A program made the translations under genes and the position numbers. Shown here piece by piece: positions 35,947 through 45,234 of a DNA stretch of 64,000 nt. Source of the DNA: Candidatus Pristimantibacillus lignocellulolyticus (GTDB taxonomy: Bacteria > Bacillota > Bacilli > Paenibacillales > Paenibacillaceae); assembly GCA_023639215.1 (NCBI GenBank), contig CP097899.1:999501-1063500 (forward strand). Reading direction: 5' to 3'. The number at the start of each line of letters is the position of its first letter. Position 1 is the first letter of the stretch. Below the pieces are notes generated by a model. That model had not been told where the DNA came from. It made no database searches and worked only from the letters and a program-made list of their open reading frames with translations.

Positions 35947-36930
35947 CTAAAGCTTTGCGTTAACACAAGCATTAAGCGTTTCTTTAATACTTGCAATCAC
36001 ATCGCCTTTTTTAAATCTTAGTATGGGCATTGTTTCCTCAGCATTTACATATGCATCTCTCCCTTGTATTTCTGCAGTAACTGCTAAGTGAATTCCATGC
36101 TCTTTACCAGTTTGTTTGGCATGTTCATCATGTTCAGCAAATGCTGGCTTAAAAGCTTCAATTGGAGCAACGATAAGCTTCGTTGTCTCAGTCTGACCTA
36201 ACGCTTCAACCATATATTGATAGAATTCTAAAAATTTCATATTCGTATCACAGATTGCATATCTACCCTCATGTTGGCCATATTCAATAGCACCTACTGC
36301 TGCTTCAGCAACTTGATTTGCTGTTACCATCGCTGTACCACCTTGCGGAACATAAACGGTATCTTTACCTCTTACTTGCTCAGTGAACATCGTCCAAAGT
36401 GGCGTACGTCCAGGCATTGTGCCAAAAATATAAGGTAACCGTAGGCTCATAACATCCATATCCTTACCACCTTCAAACATTGCCACTTCTTCCTGTAATA
36501 GTCGTGTACGAGGATAAGCTTGCTCTCTATTCAAACGTAAATCGGTCCACTGCTCTGCAAAATGACTAAAGTAAGAGTTAAATAGAACAAATTTCTTCAC
36601 TCCTGCCTGACGAGCTAACCGAGCAATTCGTTGTGTAGCAATCACATTTGCTTGATAGAAAAATGTGGTAGCAGGAGCATCTGGGCATGTACGTTCATCG
36701 GCACCAGCTGCATATATAAAAGCATATACTCCTTCAAGTAATTGTAATATTTGTTCATCAGTATAGCTTTGAATATCACCTAAATGACTTTCAACTTCAG
36801 TAGGAAATAAATGCTCAGCTGGAGTTGGTGGGAGTGAGAGTTCTGCTACTCTGTATCCTCTGGCTAGCAATTCTTTTACCGTATAATAACCAAGAAATCC
36901 TGTTCCGCCTAATATAAATACTTTCTTCAT
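35947..36930 (-). CDS. NAD(P)-dependent epimerase/dehydratase (atypical/extended SDR)
   Basis: A 327-residue Rossmann protein with the NAD motif GGTGFLGYYT at the N-terminus and YIYAAGADE-like central strand (FIYAAGADERTCPD). The expected catalytic YxxxK is not obvious: the region after FNSYFSHF reads NREQAYPRTRLLQEEV, so it may be an atypical, non-catalytic or NmrA-like SDR. AAGGAGATG precedes the ATG. Upstream is a 19-bp-arm palindrome containing a perfect Crp/Fnr-type box near -40. Substrate unknown. Confidence 0.82.
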   Translation of the reverse strand: MKKVFILGGTGFLGYYTVKELLARGYRVAELSLPPTPAEHLFPTEVESHLGDIQSYTDEQILQLLEGVYAFIYAAGADERTCPDAPATTFFYQANVIATQRIARLARQAGVKKFVLFNSYFSHFAEQWTDLRLNREQAYPRTRLLQEEVAMFEGGKDMDVMSLRLPYIFGTMPGRTPLWTMFTEQVRGKDTVYVPQGGTAMVTANQVAEAAVGAIEYGQHEGRYAICDTNMKFLEFYQYMVEALGQTETTKLIVAPIEAFKPAFAEHDEHAKQTGKEHGIHLAVTAEIQGRDAYVNAEETMPILRFKKGDVIASIKETLNACVNAKL

Positions 36931-36969
36931 AGTTCTTCATCTCCTTGTATAATAATCTTTTATAATTAA

Positions 36970-37024
36970 ATTATACCAAATATTCGCATCTACTTTGTGA
37001 TATAAATCACAAAGTAGATGCGAA
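36970..37024 (-). promoter_or_regulatory. Crp/Fnr-like site with -10 element upstream of the epimerase gene
   Basis: Perfect inverted repeat, arms TTCGCATCTACTTTGTGAT (36983-37001) and complement (37006-37024), loop ATAA. Its core TGTGA-TATAAA-TCACA matches the Crp/Fnr consensus. A TATAAT (36970-36975) on the minus strand lacks a good -35, and the palindrome centre falls about 40 bp upstream of the predicted start, the class II activator position. The rest of 37025-37283 shows nothing assignable. Confidence 0.6.
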
Positions 37025-37283
37025 AGCTTAATTCAGAATAATTAAATAAATTTGGAACATGAACTGCAGTATAAAGTATCAATAAATCCCTGAAATTCCA
37101 CATTACTTTTGCAGGGTAATATTATTTTTTGTCGAATATATTTGGAAGATATACTTGCTAGTAATAGATTCTGAATTCACTCATAAATTGGTTATACCTT
37201 GGATATATAAAAACAAAAAAAGTCAGCTTGCAATACTCAAAAATAGTTTATATTAAATATATTCAAGCTAGAATCAATGGGCG

Positions 37284-39560
37284 GTGATTAAAATAACACA
37301 ACTGAATCAGGAAGAAGACTACATTGTTGAGTCTAAGCGAAAATGTATCGCTGCAGGAATGGATCCAAATGAAATTAGAAAACCAAAACGATCTATGTCA
37401 GAACGAGAATTGTTAAAAAAGAGAAACACGTACAGTGAAATTTTATCTGTAGTTAATTTCTTCTCAAAAAAGATCTTGGATTCGTTAAGCGGTACACCTC
37501 TACTTATTGTAATATCCGATGAAAATGGATATTTGCTACATATGGTTGGCGATGAAACTATAAAAAAAACAGTTCAACAATTAGGCATTCAAGTTGGGGC
37601 ACAATTTAGTCAAGAAGATATGGGTACAAATGTCGTGAGCTTATCTCTTCAACAAAGCCATCCGGTTCAAATTATAGGTTCAGATCATTACCATACTGTA
37701 CTTCATGGTACGGCATGCTATGGAGTAGCCTTTCATTATACAGATAGTAACAATGTACTCGGAAGTATATGTATTATGACTGCAACTGAATTACATAATC
37801 CATTTTTCTTAACCATGTTATCTACAGTAGTTGACTCCATTGAGAGAGAACTTTTACTTAGGAAACAGAATAGAAAGTTAAATATGCTAAATCAGATTAT
37901 GGTAAATAAAAATAGAAATGGCATTATCATCACAAATGCTAATGGCATCATTACTTCAGTGAACGATTTTGTGGCCGAAACATTTGGTATTCATAAAGAT
38001 ACTAATATTGTTGATAGAGCTGAACAAAACCCAGAATGTCTAATAAGTAGTCATATGAAAAAAGTAATAAAAAACAAACAAAGTTTTGATAATGTACAAA
38101 TGATTTTAAGAAGCTTCGATAATCAAAAAATCGTTTGTTTATTCGACGCTCAACCCATCTATGATGAAACGAATAATTTTATTGGTTCATACTCTCAGCT
38201 TAGAGATATTACAGAACGATATCTAAATGAAGAACGGCATAATTATTTGGCTTATCACGATGAATTAACATCGTTACCAAATAGACGTTCGCTACATGAA
38301 ACTTTAAATTATCATATTTCCTCATCTCTAACTGCCGGAAAGAATATTAATTTAACACTTATGTTCTTGGATTTGGATCACTTCAAAACAATTAATGATG
38401 CTTTTGGACATTCCAACGGCGATATATTACTAAAACAAGTTTCCGGTAGATTGATACAATTTCTAGGTGATAATGGAAAAGTATTCAGAATGGGCGGAGA
38501 CGAATTTATTTTCCTATTTAATGATCTAATTGGTCAAAAAGAAGTAATTCACACCGGTAAGCAAATTATTGATTTATTTGACACTCCCTTCACTATCAGT
38601 GGTTCCAAGTTCCATGTGACTGCCAGTATCGGGATCGCAATATATCCCAATGATGGGACTGACTCAGAAACGTTCATGGTATACGCAGATAATGCTATGT
38701 ATAAGTCGAAATCAAAGGGAAGAAATAATTATACCCTATTCGATTCCAATATGAAGTCCCGTTCTAAGGAAAAAGATAAACTATCATTGGAGGTTTCATT
38801 AAGAAAGGCGTTAGAAAATAATGAATTTATCGTATATTATCAACCTCAAGTTGACTTAATTAACAAGAAAATCATTGGAGCTGAAGCTCTTTTAAGATGG
38901 AATAGTCCGGAATATGGTCTTGTATACCCAGATGTTTTTATCCCCATCTTAGAGGAAAATGGTATGATTTCTCATGTTGGCGAATGGATTTTAGGTGAAG
39001 TATGTAATCAAAGTAAAAGGTGGGTTGAAAAGGGGTTCCCTAAATTTAGATTAGCAGTTAATCTTTCTTCACAGCAATTTTTAAAAGACAACTTGGTTGA
39101 AGTTATTTCCAATATTTTAATTGAAACCGAAATGAATCCTAATTACTTAGAGTTAGAGATAACAGAAACGATGACCATGGATGTTGAGCGCGCAATAAAC
39201 GTTTTGAGTCAATTAAACGCTTTAGGAGTAAGGATTAGTATTGATGATTTTGGTACAGGCTACAGCTCTTTGAATTATTTAAAGAAGTTCCCTATTCATA
39301 CATTAAAAATAGACAAATCATTTGTCAGAGATATTATGCTGGATAAAAATGATTCCAGTATTGTTAGCACTATTATTTCGATGGCACACAATTTAAACTT
39401 AGATGTTGTCGCAGAAGGTGTAGAAACAAAAGATCAACTCGATTTTCTAAAAATGAAAAATTGCGATGCCGTTCAAGGATATTATTTTAGTAAACCCCTT
39501 TCTGTAGATGATTTTGAGAAGTCGTTTTATCAATTGAATGACGATATAAAAAATAATTAA
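37284..39560 (+). CDS. AcoR-like GAF - PAS - GGDEF - EAL cyclic-di-GMP protein
   Basis: A 758-residue cytoplasmic protein. Residues 1-195 match the sensory front of AcoR/DhaR-type sigma-54 activators: ESKRKCIAAGMDPNEIRKP, then a GAF domain with DMGTNVVSLSLQQSHPVQI. A PAS domain follows (about 207-318), then GGDEF (motif MGGDEF near residue 402) and EAL (EALLRW near 534). The EAL site residues appear intact (NLSSQQ, EITE, DDFGTG, LKID, AEGVE, QGYYF). An RxxD inhibitory site before GGDEF is not seen. GTG start. It lies 19 bp upstream of the ThDP enzyme gene, suggesting a shared transcript. Confidence 0.9.
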   Translation: MIKITQLNQEEDYIVESKRKCIAAGMDPNEIRKPKRSMSERELLKKRNTYSEILSVVNFFSKKILDSLSGTPLLIVISDENGYLLHMVGDETIKKTVQQLGIQVGAQFSQEDMGTNVVSLSLQQSHPVQIIGSDHYHTVLHGTACYGVAFHYTDSNNVLGSICIMTATELHNPFFLTMLSTVVDSIERELLLRKQNRKLNMLNQIMVNKNRNGIIITNANGIITSVNDFVAETFGIHKDTNIVDRAEQNPECLISSHMKKVIKNKQSFDNVQMILRSFDNQKIVCLFDAQPIYDETNNFIGSYSQLRDITERYLNEERHNYLAYHDELTSLPNRRSLHETLNYHISSSLTAGKNINLTLMFLDLDHFKTINDAFGHSNGDILLKQVSGRLIQFLGDNGKVFRMGGDEFIFLFNDLIGQKEVIHTGKQIIDLFDTPFTISGSKFHVTASIGIAIYPNDGTDSETFMVYADNAMYKSKSKGRNNYTLFDSNMKSRSKEKDKLSLEVSLRKALENNEFIVYYQPQVDLINKKIIGAEALLRWNSPEYGLVYPDVFIPILEENGMISHVGEWILGEVCNQSKRWVEKGFPKFRLAVNLSSQQFLKDNLVEVISNILIETEMNPNYLELEITETMTMDVERAINVLSQLNALGVRISIDDFGTGYSSLNYLKKFPIHTLKIDKSFVRDIMLDKNDSSIVSTIISMAHNLNLDVVAEGVETKDQLDFLKMKNCDAVQGYYFSKPLSVDDFEKSFYQLNDDIKNN

Positions 39561-39579
39561 TGCGAAATGGAAGGTTCAG

Positions 39580-41208
39580 ATGAAAAAAATTTCCGAGATA
39601 TTAGCAATCCATTTCAAAAAATGGGGAATCAACCACATATTTGGCATTCCTGGAAAACCAGTTACTTCGCTCATTCTTGATTTTAATAGTAACGGAATTG
39701 AGTTCGTATTGTCCAAACATGAGTCGGGGGCTGGATTCGAGGCTGCTGGTTATGCATTAATGAATAATATATTGGCCGTTGCGATTGGAACATCTGGTCC
39801 AGGTGGTACTAATCTTTTAACATCTGCTGGTCAAGCAAAAGCTTCTCATCTTCCTGTATTATTTATAACTGGACATCCTTCCACCAAAGATTCCGGTAAA
39901 GCGTTAGGTCAAGACTCAACTATGTTTGGAACGGATCTCGTTAAAATGTTTGAACCCGTGACAAAGTTTAGCGCCAGAGTGGAAAGAGCAGATACTTTTA
40001 AGTCTTATTTTCAGCATGCCATAGAAAAAGCCTACTCAGGTGTTAAAGGTCCAGTTCATCTATCCATAGCCGCAGACGTTCTAGCTGAAAGTATTGATGA
40101 ATTTGATATTGAATTACCGGAGGTTATTTATCCTGTTGCTCCAAACTTAGATAAGTGTAAGGATTTATTAAACCTCCCTGGTAAAAAAGTTATCTTTTTA
40201 GGAAAAGGTGTTCATTCGAGCAGAGCATATCGAGAAGTGAAAATGTTAGCCGAAATTTTCAATATTCCAGTCATGACCACACCAGGAGGTAAAGGCGTAT
40301 TTGAAAGTAATCACCATTTATCATTGGGGGCTTACGGTCTTGGGGGAACGGAGGAAGCAAGTAGCTACGTTGAATGCGGGTTAGACTTAATGATCGTCAT
40401 TGGAACTAAACTTTCTGATATGTCCGTTGCAGGTCTAAAACCTTCCAACTACCCAAAAAACGTCATTCATTTTGATTTTGACCAAACTTTCATAGGAAAA
40501 ACTATTCAAGTAGAAACTTTACCTATTATAGGTGATATTAAAACAAATCTAAATGCTTTATTTAATAAACTTAATGATATAGAAATAACTAAAATGCCTT
40601 TTAATATTAATGATTATAAAATAAAAGAACCTATTACAGAAAGTAAAACGCCAATGTCCGCAGTTGAAGCTGTTAAAGTGATGAGCTCAACTTTAGATGA
40701 TGATACTATCATTTTTGGAGATGATGGGAGTCATACTTTTTATGGTATAAAATATTACGATATTAAGAGACCCGGTACTTTTTATTTTGATGATGTGTTC
40801 GGTACAATGGGTCATGCTATAGGGTATTCTATTGGAGCCAAGCTTTCAAATCCCGAAGCTAAGATTGTTTGCTTAACTGGGGATGGATGCACGTTTATGC
40901 ATGGAACCGAGATTTCCACTGCTGTAAACTACGGAGCTGATGTCATTTTTGTCGTTTTCAATAATGGAAAAATTGATATGGTTGATACAGGAATGAGTTT
41001 GCACTTAGGAAAAGCCGTGGGAACGATTTATAAAACGATGTTAGATGTTCAAAAGTTTGCAGAATCTATGGGGGCTCTTTCTTTCAAATGCTTCGATGCT
41101 AAGCAGCTAGAAGATGCGATAGAAAAAGCTAAACTAGCAAACACAACGGTTGTTATTGAAGCTATGATAGATCCATTAGAAATTCCACCAACAACGAGAA
41201 GGGGATAA
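39580..41208 (+). CDS. thiamine-diphosphate-dependent enzyme, acetolactate synthase-like
   Basis: A 542-residue member of the ThDP decarboxylase/synthase family. The catalytic Glu that activates ThDP is in LSKHESGAGFEAAGYA (about residue 48). The C-terminal ThDP/Mg motif is GDGCTFMHGTEISTAVNYG to VVFNNG. The family includes acetolactate synthase, benzoylformate decarboxylase and oxalyl-CoA decarboxylase; no regulatory subunit is adjacent, so biosynthetic ALS is unlikely. The next gene begins 2 nt after the stop. With the AcoR-like sensor upstream it suggests handling of a 2-oxo acid or acetoin-like compound. Confidence 0.88.
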   Translation: MKKISEILAIHFKKWGINHIFGIPGKPVTSLILDFNSNGIEFVLSKHESGAGFEAAGYALMNNILAVAIGTSGPGGTNLLTSAGQAKASHLPVLFITGHPSTKDSGKALGQDSTMFGTDLVKMFEPVTKFSARVERADTFKSYFQHAIEKAYSGVKGPVHLSIAADVLAESIDEFDIELPEVIYPVAPNLDKCKDLLNLPGKKVIFLGKGVHSSRAYREVKMLAEIFNIPVMTTPGGKGVFESNHHLSLGAYGLGGTEEASSYVECGLDLMIVIGTKLSDMSVAGLKPSNYPKNVIHFDFDQTFIGKTIQVETLPIIGDIKTNLNALFNKLNDIEITKMPFNINDYKIKEPITESKTPMSAVEAVKVMSSTLDDDTIIFGDDGSHTFYGIKYYDIKRPGTFYFDDVFGTMGHAIGYSIGAKLSNPEAKIVCLTGDGCTFMHGTEISTAVNYGADVIFVVFNNGKIDMVDTGMSLHLGKAVGTIYKTMLDVQKFAESMGALSFKCFDAKQLEDAIEKAKLANTTVVIEAMIDPLEIPPTTRRG

Positions 41209-41210
41209 TT

Positions 41211-41600
41211 ATGAGTAGAGATTCAAATAATTATAACAAGGGAATCGAAGTTCTAAATGAAATGGTTGGAGCACAAAATTTACAAGCGATAGAATCATTC
41301 CAAAAATTTTATCCCGATTTTGCGGATTTTTTAGTTTCATTCGGTTTTGGCGAAATATACTCTAGAGAAACATTAGATTATAAACAAAGAGAAACAATTA
41401 CTCTGACAGCGTTAATTTCACAAGGCGCTTTTGAGCAAATGGGTTTTCATATTAATGCCGCGCTTAATGTGGGAATGAGTCCAAAGGAAATTGTTGAACT
41501 CGTTATTCATTGTGCTGCTTATGTTGGTTTTCCAAAAGCATGCAGTGCTATGGTACAAGTAATGAATGTATTTGAGCAAAGAGGCATAAAAGAAATTTAA
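41211..41600 (+). CDS. carboxymuconolactone decarboxylase-family protein
   Basis: A 129-residue all-helical CMD-family protein with the conserved core MGFHINAALNVGMSPKEIVE followed by LVIHCAAYVGFPKA. The family includes gamma-carboxymuconolactone decarboxylase and AhpD; the AhpD CxxC pair is absent, so decarboxylase or another lactone-type role is more likely. It starts 2 nt after the ThDP enzyme stop and ends the operon. Confidence 0.9.
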   Translation: MSRDSNNYNKGIEVLNEMVGAQNLQAIESFQKFYPDFADFLVSFGFGEIYSRETLDYKQRETITLTALISQGAFEQMGFHINAALNVGMSPKEIVELVIHCAAYVGFPKACSAMVQVMNVFEQRGIKEI

Positions 41601-41679
41601 TAAATTGTTGAAGCAGAATTGCAGGAAAGTATCTGTGGTCTTATCCGTTCCATAATCCCTCTACGCTATGATAAAGCAT

Positions 41680-41714
41680 AAAGCAAAAGACACCTTAAAG
41701 GTGTCTTTTGCTTT
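41680..41714. terminator. bidirectional terminator
   Basis: AAAGCAAAAGACACCTT (41680-41696) with its complement at 41698-41714, between convergent genes. Confidence 0.88.
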
Positions 41715-41736
41715 ACTCCACATAACCAGAGGAAAA

Positions 41737-42876
41737 TCAAATTTGTCTTGCGGATGTGCGTGAAACCAATTCATCAATTGCTGTATAAGATAAGTTTAAT
41801 GATTGGGCTACCGCTTTGAATGTAACCTCTCCTCTGTATGCGTTAACACCTTTAGCGATAGCAGAATTATTCAATACAGCTTGAGTAAAGCCTTGATTAG
41901 CAATATAGACACCATATGGGTTTGTTACATTTGATAAAGCATAAGTTGATGTTCTTGCAACCGCACCTGGCATATTAGCAACGGCATAATGAATAACGCC
42001 ATGTTTTTCATAAGTAGGATGATCATGCGTCGTTATGTGATCTATCGTTTCAATTGAGCCACCTTGGTCAATGGCAACATCAACGACAACAGATCCAGCT
42101 TCCATGTCCTTGATCATACTTTCTGTTACAAGCTGAGGCGCTCTAGCCCCAGGAATTAAAACCGCTCCGATTAGCAGATCCGCTTTTTTCACTTCTTCTG
42201 TAATGTGGAAGCGATTAGAGATTAATGTTTGTACACGACCCTCAAACATGTCATCTAGTTGTCTAAGTCGCTCAGGATTAACATCAAGAATCGTTACTTT
42301 CGCACCAAGTCCAACTGCCATTTTCGCAGCATTCGTCCCTACAACTCCACCACCAATAATTACAACATTGGCTGCCTTCACGCCCGGCACACCACTAAGT
42401 AAAATTCCTTTTCCCCCTTGGAATTTCTCTAAACAATGTACTCCCACTTGAACAGACATTCTTCCTGCAACTTCACTCATTGGTGTTAGTAGTGGCAAAG
42501 CACCATTGTCTAATTGAATCGTTTCATAAGCAATTGCTGTCACTTTTTTCTCGATAAGCATATGTGTTAATTCTGGTTCTGCTGCAAAATGCAAATACGT
42601 AAACAATATTAAATTTTCACGGAAATATGAAAACTCTTCACGTTGAGGTTCTTTTACTTTCATGACCATATCAGCAGTCCAAGCTTCATTTGCGGAAGCA
42701 ACGATCTTCGCTCCAGCTTGACTGTATGCTTCATTAGAAATCCCACTACCTAATCCTGCGCCGTTCTCAATGAGCACTTCATGTCCAGCATTAACGAATG
42801 AAACAACACCAGCCGGAGTAATTGCTACTCGGTTTTCATTATTTTTAACTTCTTTCGGTACACCAATAATCATCAT
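41737..42876 (-). CDS. ald: alanine dehydrogenase
   Basis: Closely matches known Ald over its full length (379 residues here, about 378 in B. subtilis). The N-terminus is MIIGVPKEVKNNENRVAITP, Lys and His of the pyruvate site lie in MVMKVKEP and YLHFAAEPEL, and the NAD-binding turn is IGGGVVGTNAAKMAVGLGA. It oxidises L-alanine to pyruvate and ammonia with NAD+ and supports alanine use in growth and spore germination. TTGGAG lies 7 nt before the ATG at 42876; the next ATG at 42873 gives exactly the usual length and is equally possible. Confidence 0.96.
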   Translation of the reverse strand: MMIIGVPKEVKNNENRVAITPAGVVSFVNAGHEVLIENGAGLGSGISNEAYSQAGAKIVASANEAWTADMVMKVKEPQREEFSYFRENLILFTYLHFAAEPELTHMLIEKKVTAIAYETIQLDNGALPLLTPMSEVAGRMSVQVGVHCLEKFQGGKGILLSGVPGVKAANVVIIGGGVVGTNAAKMAVGLGAKVTILDVNPERLRQLDDMFEGRVQTLISNRFHITEEVKKADLLIGAVLIPGARAPQLVTESMIKDMEAGSVVVDVAIDQGGSIETIDHITTHDHPTYEKHGVIHYAVANMPGAVARTSTYALSNVTNPYGVYIANQGFTQAVLNNSAIAKGVNAYRGEVTFKAVAQSLNLSYTAIDELVSRTSARQI

Positions 42877-43056
42877 CAGCACACTCCAATTTTTCTTTAT
42901 TTAATATAGTAATAAGATTCCTATAACGAAAAAAATAGAATAGATTACGATATAAAATGATTGCTCTGAAATTTTGTCAAGACAAGAAGCTAAAGCACCG
43001 ATATGGTACCAGATTTTTTTTGAATACCTTTTCCACTAGGTATATTGTTTGCAACA

Positions 43057-43179
43057 TCAGACTTCTTCATACGGATTAGCACAAGTAACCTTCCCATTAC
43101 GATAGCGGATAAGTATGCGCTCTTGATCCCGTAACGTTACTAAACCACAGAATAGGTGCGAGCATTTATTAAGAAGCAT
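43057..43179 (-). CDS. possible 40-aa small protein
   Basis: A 40-codon frame with ATG at 43179, product ending LIRYRNGKVTCANPYEEV. It has coding-like composition and three Cys but only a weak ribosome site. It lies in the 384-bp gap between ald and the SDR gene (minus strand), downstream of the SDR terminator. It could be a fragment of a lost gene. The rest of the gap (42880-43056) shows nothing assignable. Confidence 0.3.
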   Translation of the reverse strand: MLLNKCSHLFCGLVTLRDQERILIRYRNGKVTCANPYEEV

Positions 43180-43196
43180 TGAGCAGCTCTATAACA

Positions 43197-43236
43197 ACAC
43201 AAAAACACCATCCTCATGCGGATGATGTTTTTGTGT
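43197..43236 (-). terminator. terminator of the SDR operon (repeated hairpin family)
   Basis: ACACAAAAACACCATCC-TCATGC-GGATGATGTTTTTGTGT, following the stop at 43261. Same core as hairpins at 46257, 49509 and 59398. Confidence 0.85.
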
Positions 43237-43260
43237 AAGAGGTAAGATTAGTTAATTATT

Positions 43261-44034
43261 TTATATAAATTTGCTCAAATCAGGATAGCCAGTTACCGCC
43301 CATGCGCCATCTACAAGTAGGCTTGCTCCGTTGACATAAGTAGCATCATCGCTTACTAGAAATAGAGCTGGACCAGCAATTTCATCCGGATCGGCAGCAC
43401 GTCTCATTGGGATGCGGTCCATGTAAGCTTGATTAATAGCATCAACACTCGTTAACCCATTTGTAAGAGGAGTCGCAACCAAACCTGGTAAAATAGCGTT
43501 TACGCGAATGTTATACTGCGACAGCTCCAGAGCGGCATTTTTCGTTAACATTTCCACTCCTGCTTTAGCAGAAGAGTATGCGGCACCATAAAACATAGGT
43601 ACATGAGCATTTAGAGAAGCAACGTTGACAATAGCCCCTCCACCGTGCTCCTTCATATATTTCGCTTGATGCTTCACGGATAGAAATACACCTTTCAAAC
43701 ATAGATCAACGGTGAAATCCCAGTCTTCTACGCTTTGATCAACAATAGCACCCGCTTTAGAGGCACCTGCAACATTGAAAGCATAATCAAGTCTACCGAA
43801 TTTATCAACCGTTTGTTGAACAAGAGCCTCTATATCGGATTCTTTGGTCACATTGGTAACGCAACCGATTAAGTTTCCTTTATGAGCTTCCTCCAATTCA
43901 GCAAGTTTATCTTTATTTAAATCAGCGACTGCGACTTTGACTCCTGCCTCCAATAAGCGCTGAACAATCGCATAACCAATACCTGACGCCCCTCCAGTAA
44001 CGATAGCCGCTTTTCCAGTTAGATTTCTCATCAT
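43261..44034 (-). CDS. short-chain dehydrogenase/reductase
   Basis: A 257-residue classical SDR with cofactor motif TGGASGIGYA, strand NVAGAS, catalytic Ser in NVASLN and YSSAK (Tyr/Lys pair). AAAGGGAG lies before the ATG at 44034; a TTG 15 bp upstream would overlap this ribosome site. Asp in AVADLNKDK after strand 2 suggests NAD(H) preference. Forms an operon with the 44083 dehydrogenase (48 bp gap), consistent with interconversion of a diol/hydroxyketone pair; exact substrate unknown. Confidence 0.9.
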   Translation of the reverse strand: MMRNLTGKAAIVTGGASGIGYAIVQRLLEAGVKVAVADLNKDKLAELEEAHKGNLIGCVTNVTKESDIEALVQQTVDKFGRLDYAFNVAGASKAGAIVDQSVEDWDFTVDLCLKGVFLSVKHQAKYMKEHGGGAIVNVASLNAHVPMFYGAAYSSAKAGVEMLTKNAALELSQYNIRVNAILPGLVATPLTNGLTSVDAINQAYMDRIPMRRAADPDEIAGPALFLVSDDATYVNGASLLVDGAWAVTGYPDLSKFI

Positions 44035-44082
44035 AGATCTCCCTTTCAAATTAGATTATTGATACTTTTTACTGCGAATAGT

Positions 44083-45126
44083 CTATTGATTGGATGTTCT
44101 TACTAAAATTTTCGCTTGTTTAATATCGTTAATTAGCTCATTAAAACCTTCTTGTACAATATCATCCAGATCGATTTTTTTGGTAATGACTTGTTTCACA
44201 TCAAGTCTTCCTGTAGCGATCATCTCTATAACTTCTGGGAAAATATGACGATAAGCCAATCTAGATGTTATATCAGAACCATTAAACATCAATAACCCCA
44301 TATTGATACTTACCGGCTTGGCGAAGTTCGCTATCGCCATAACTTGCCCGCCTTGCTTCACAGATGCGATTGCATTAGTCATAGTTGGCTGTACGCCAGC
44401 ACATTCGTATGCTACGCTAACTCCGCCATTAGTCAATTGATGTATAGTTGCGACAATATCGTCAAGGTTACCTTCAATAACAGTAGTAGCACCTAGTTCT
44501 TTTGCCTTGTTCAATCGTTCAATGGACAAATCTATAACGATGATTTGGGTAGCACCAGCTGCTTTTGCACACAATAATGTTAACAAACCAATCGGTCCGG
44601 CACCAAATATAGCTACCGAATCTCCTGCCTTAAGTCTACTCTCTCTTACTGCATACAAAGAGACAGCAGTTGGCTCAACTAAAGCTCCTTCTTCAAAAGA
44701 AACTTCATCTGGAATTGTATGAACCATATTGGCATCGACGTTTACATATTCGGCAAAACCACCATCACGGTTGATTCCGACAAAACCGACTTTATTGCAT
44801 TGATTGTAATAACCTCTTTTGCATGCGTAACATTCTCCGCAATAGATTAGAGGTTCAATGGCTACTCTTTCCCCAATGTGATGACCGATTACATTTTCGC
44901 CAACCTCTACGATTTTCCCCGAAAATTCGTGACCTAATGTAAGAGGCGGCTTTTGACCAGTTAATGGATGCGCTTCCATAGATAAACCGTGTAAATAGAT
45001 ATGAAGATCGCTTCCGCAAATACCCGCCCATTCTACTTTAATCTTTATTTGTCCTGATGAAACTTGCGGATCTTCCACCTGTTCTATCCGAATGTCTTTA
45101 CTATTGTGAAAAACTGCTGCCCGCAT
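44083..45126 (-). CDS. zinc-dependent MDR dehydrogenase, (R,R)-butanediol dehydrogenase-like
   Basis: A 347-residue medium-chain dehydrogenase. The catalytic zinc site is ICGSDLHIYLHG plus GHEFSG; the structural zinc site is CGECYACKRGYYNQC; the NAD motif is GAGPIGLLTLLCAKAAGA. The insert LSMEAHPLTGQKPPLTLGHE is characteristic of 2,3-butanediol dehydrogenases (BdhA type). Starts at ATG 45126 and is divergent from a LysR gene, with a shared palindrome between. It likely oxidises or forms acetoin/butanediol or a related polyol. Confidence 0.88.
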   Translation of the reverse strand: MRAAVFHNSKDIRIEQVEDPQVSSGQIKIKVEWAGICGSDLHIYLHGLSMEAHPLTGQKPPLTLGHEFSGKIVEVGENVIGHHIGERVAIEPLIYCGECYACKRGYYNQCNKVGFVGINRDGGFAEYVNVDANMVHTIPDEVSFEEGALVEPTAVSLYAVRESRLKAGDSVAIFGAGPIGLLTLLCAKAAGATQIIVIDLSIERLNKAKELGATTVIEGNLDDIVATIHQLTNGGVSVAYECAGVQPTMTNAIASVKQGGQVMAIANFAKPVSINMGLLMFNGSDITSRLAYRHIFPEVIEMIATGRLDVKQVITKKIDLDDIVQEGFNELINDIKQAKILVRTSNQ

Positions 45127-45182
45127 GTAATCAACTCCTAATTTATATTTACAATATTAGTATAAAAGTTTGTAGTTATAAA

Positions 45183-45218
45183 TAAAAGTTAATATAATTA
45201 AAGATGTATTAACTTTTA
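45183..45218. promoter_or_regulatory. LysR-type operator between divergent genes
   Basis: Inverted repeat TAAAAGTTAATA (45183-45194) and TATTAACTTTTA (45207-45218), 12-nt spacer, containing a T-N11-A-like core. Located 17-52 bp before the LysR start. Confidence 0.6.
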
Positions 45219-45234
45219 CTTAAGGTGTGATGAG

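Noticed and set aside
36983..37024. The 19-bp palindrome as a terminator
   Set aside because: It lies upstream of two divergent starts, has no T-run, and no gene ends nearby.
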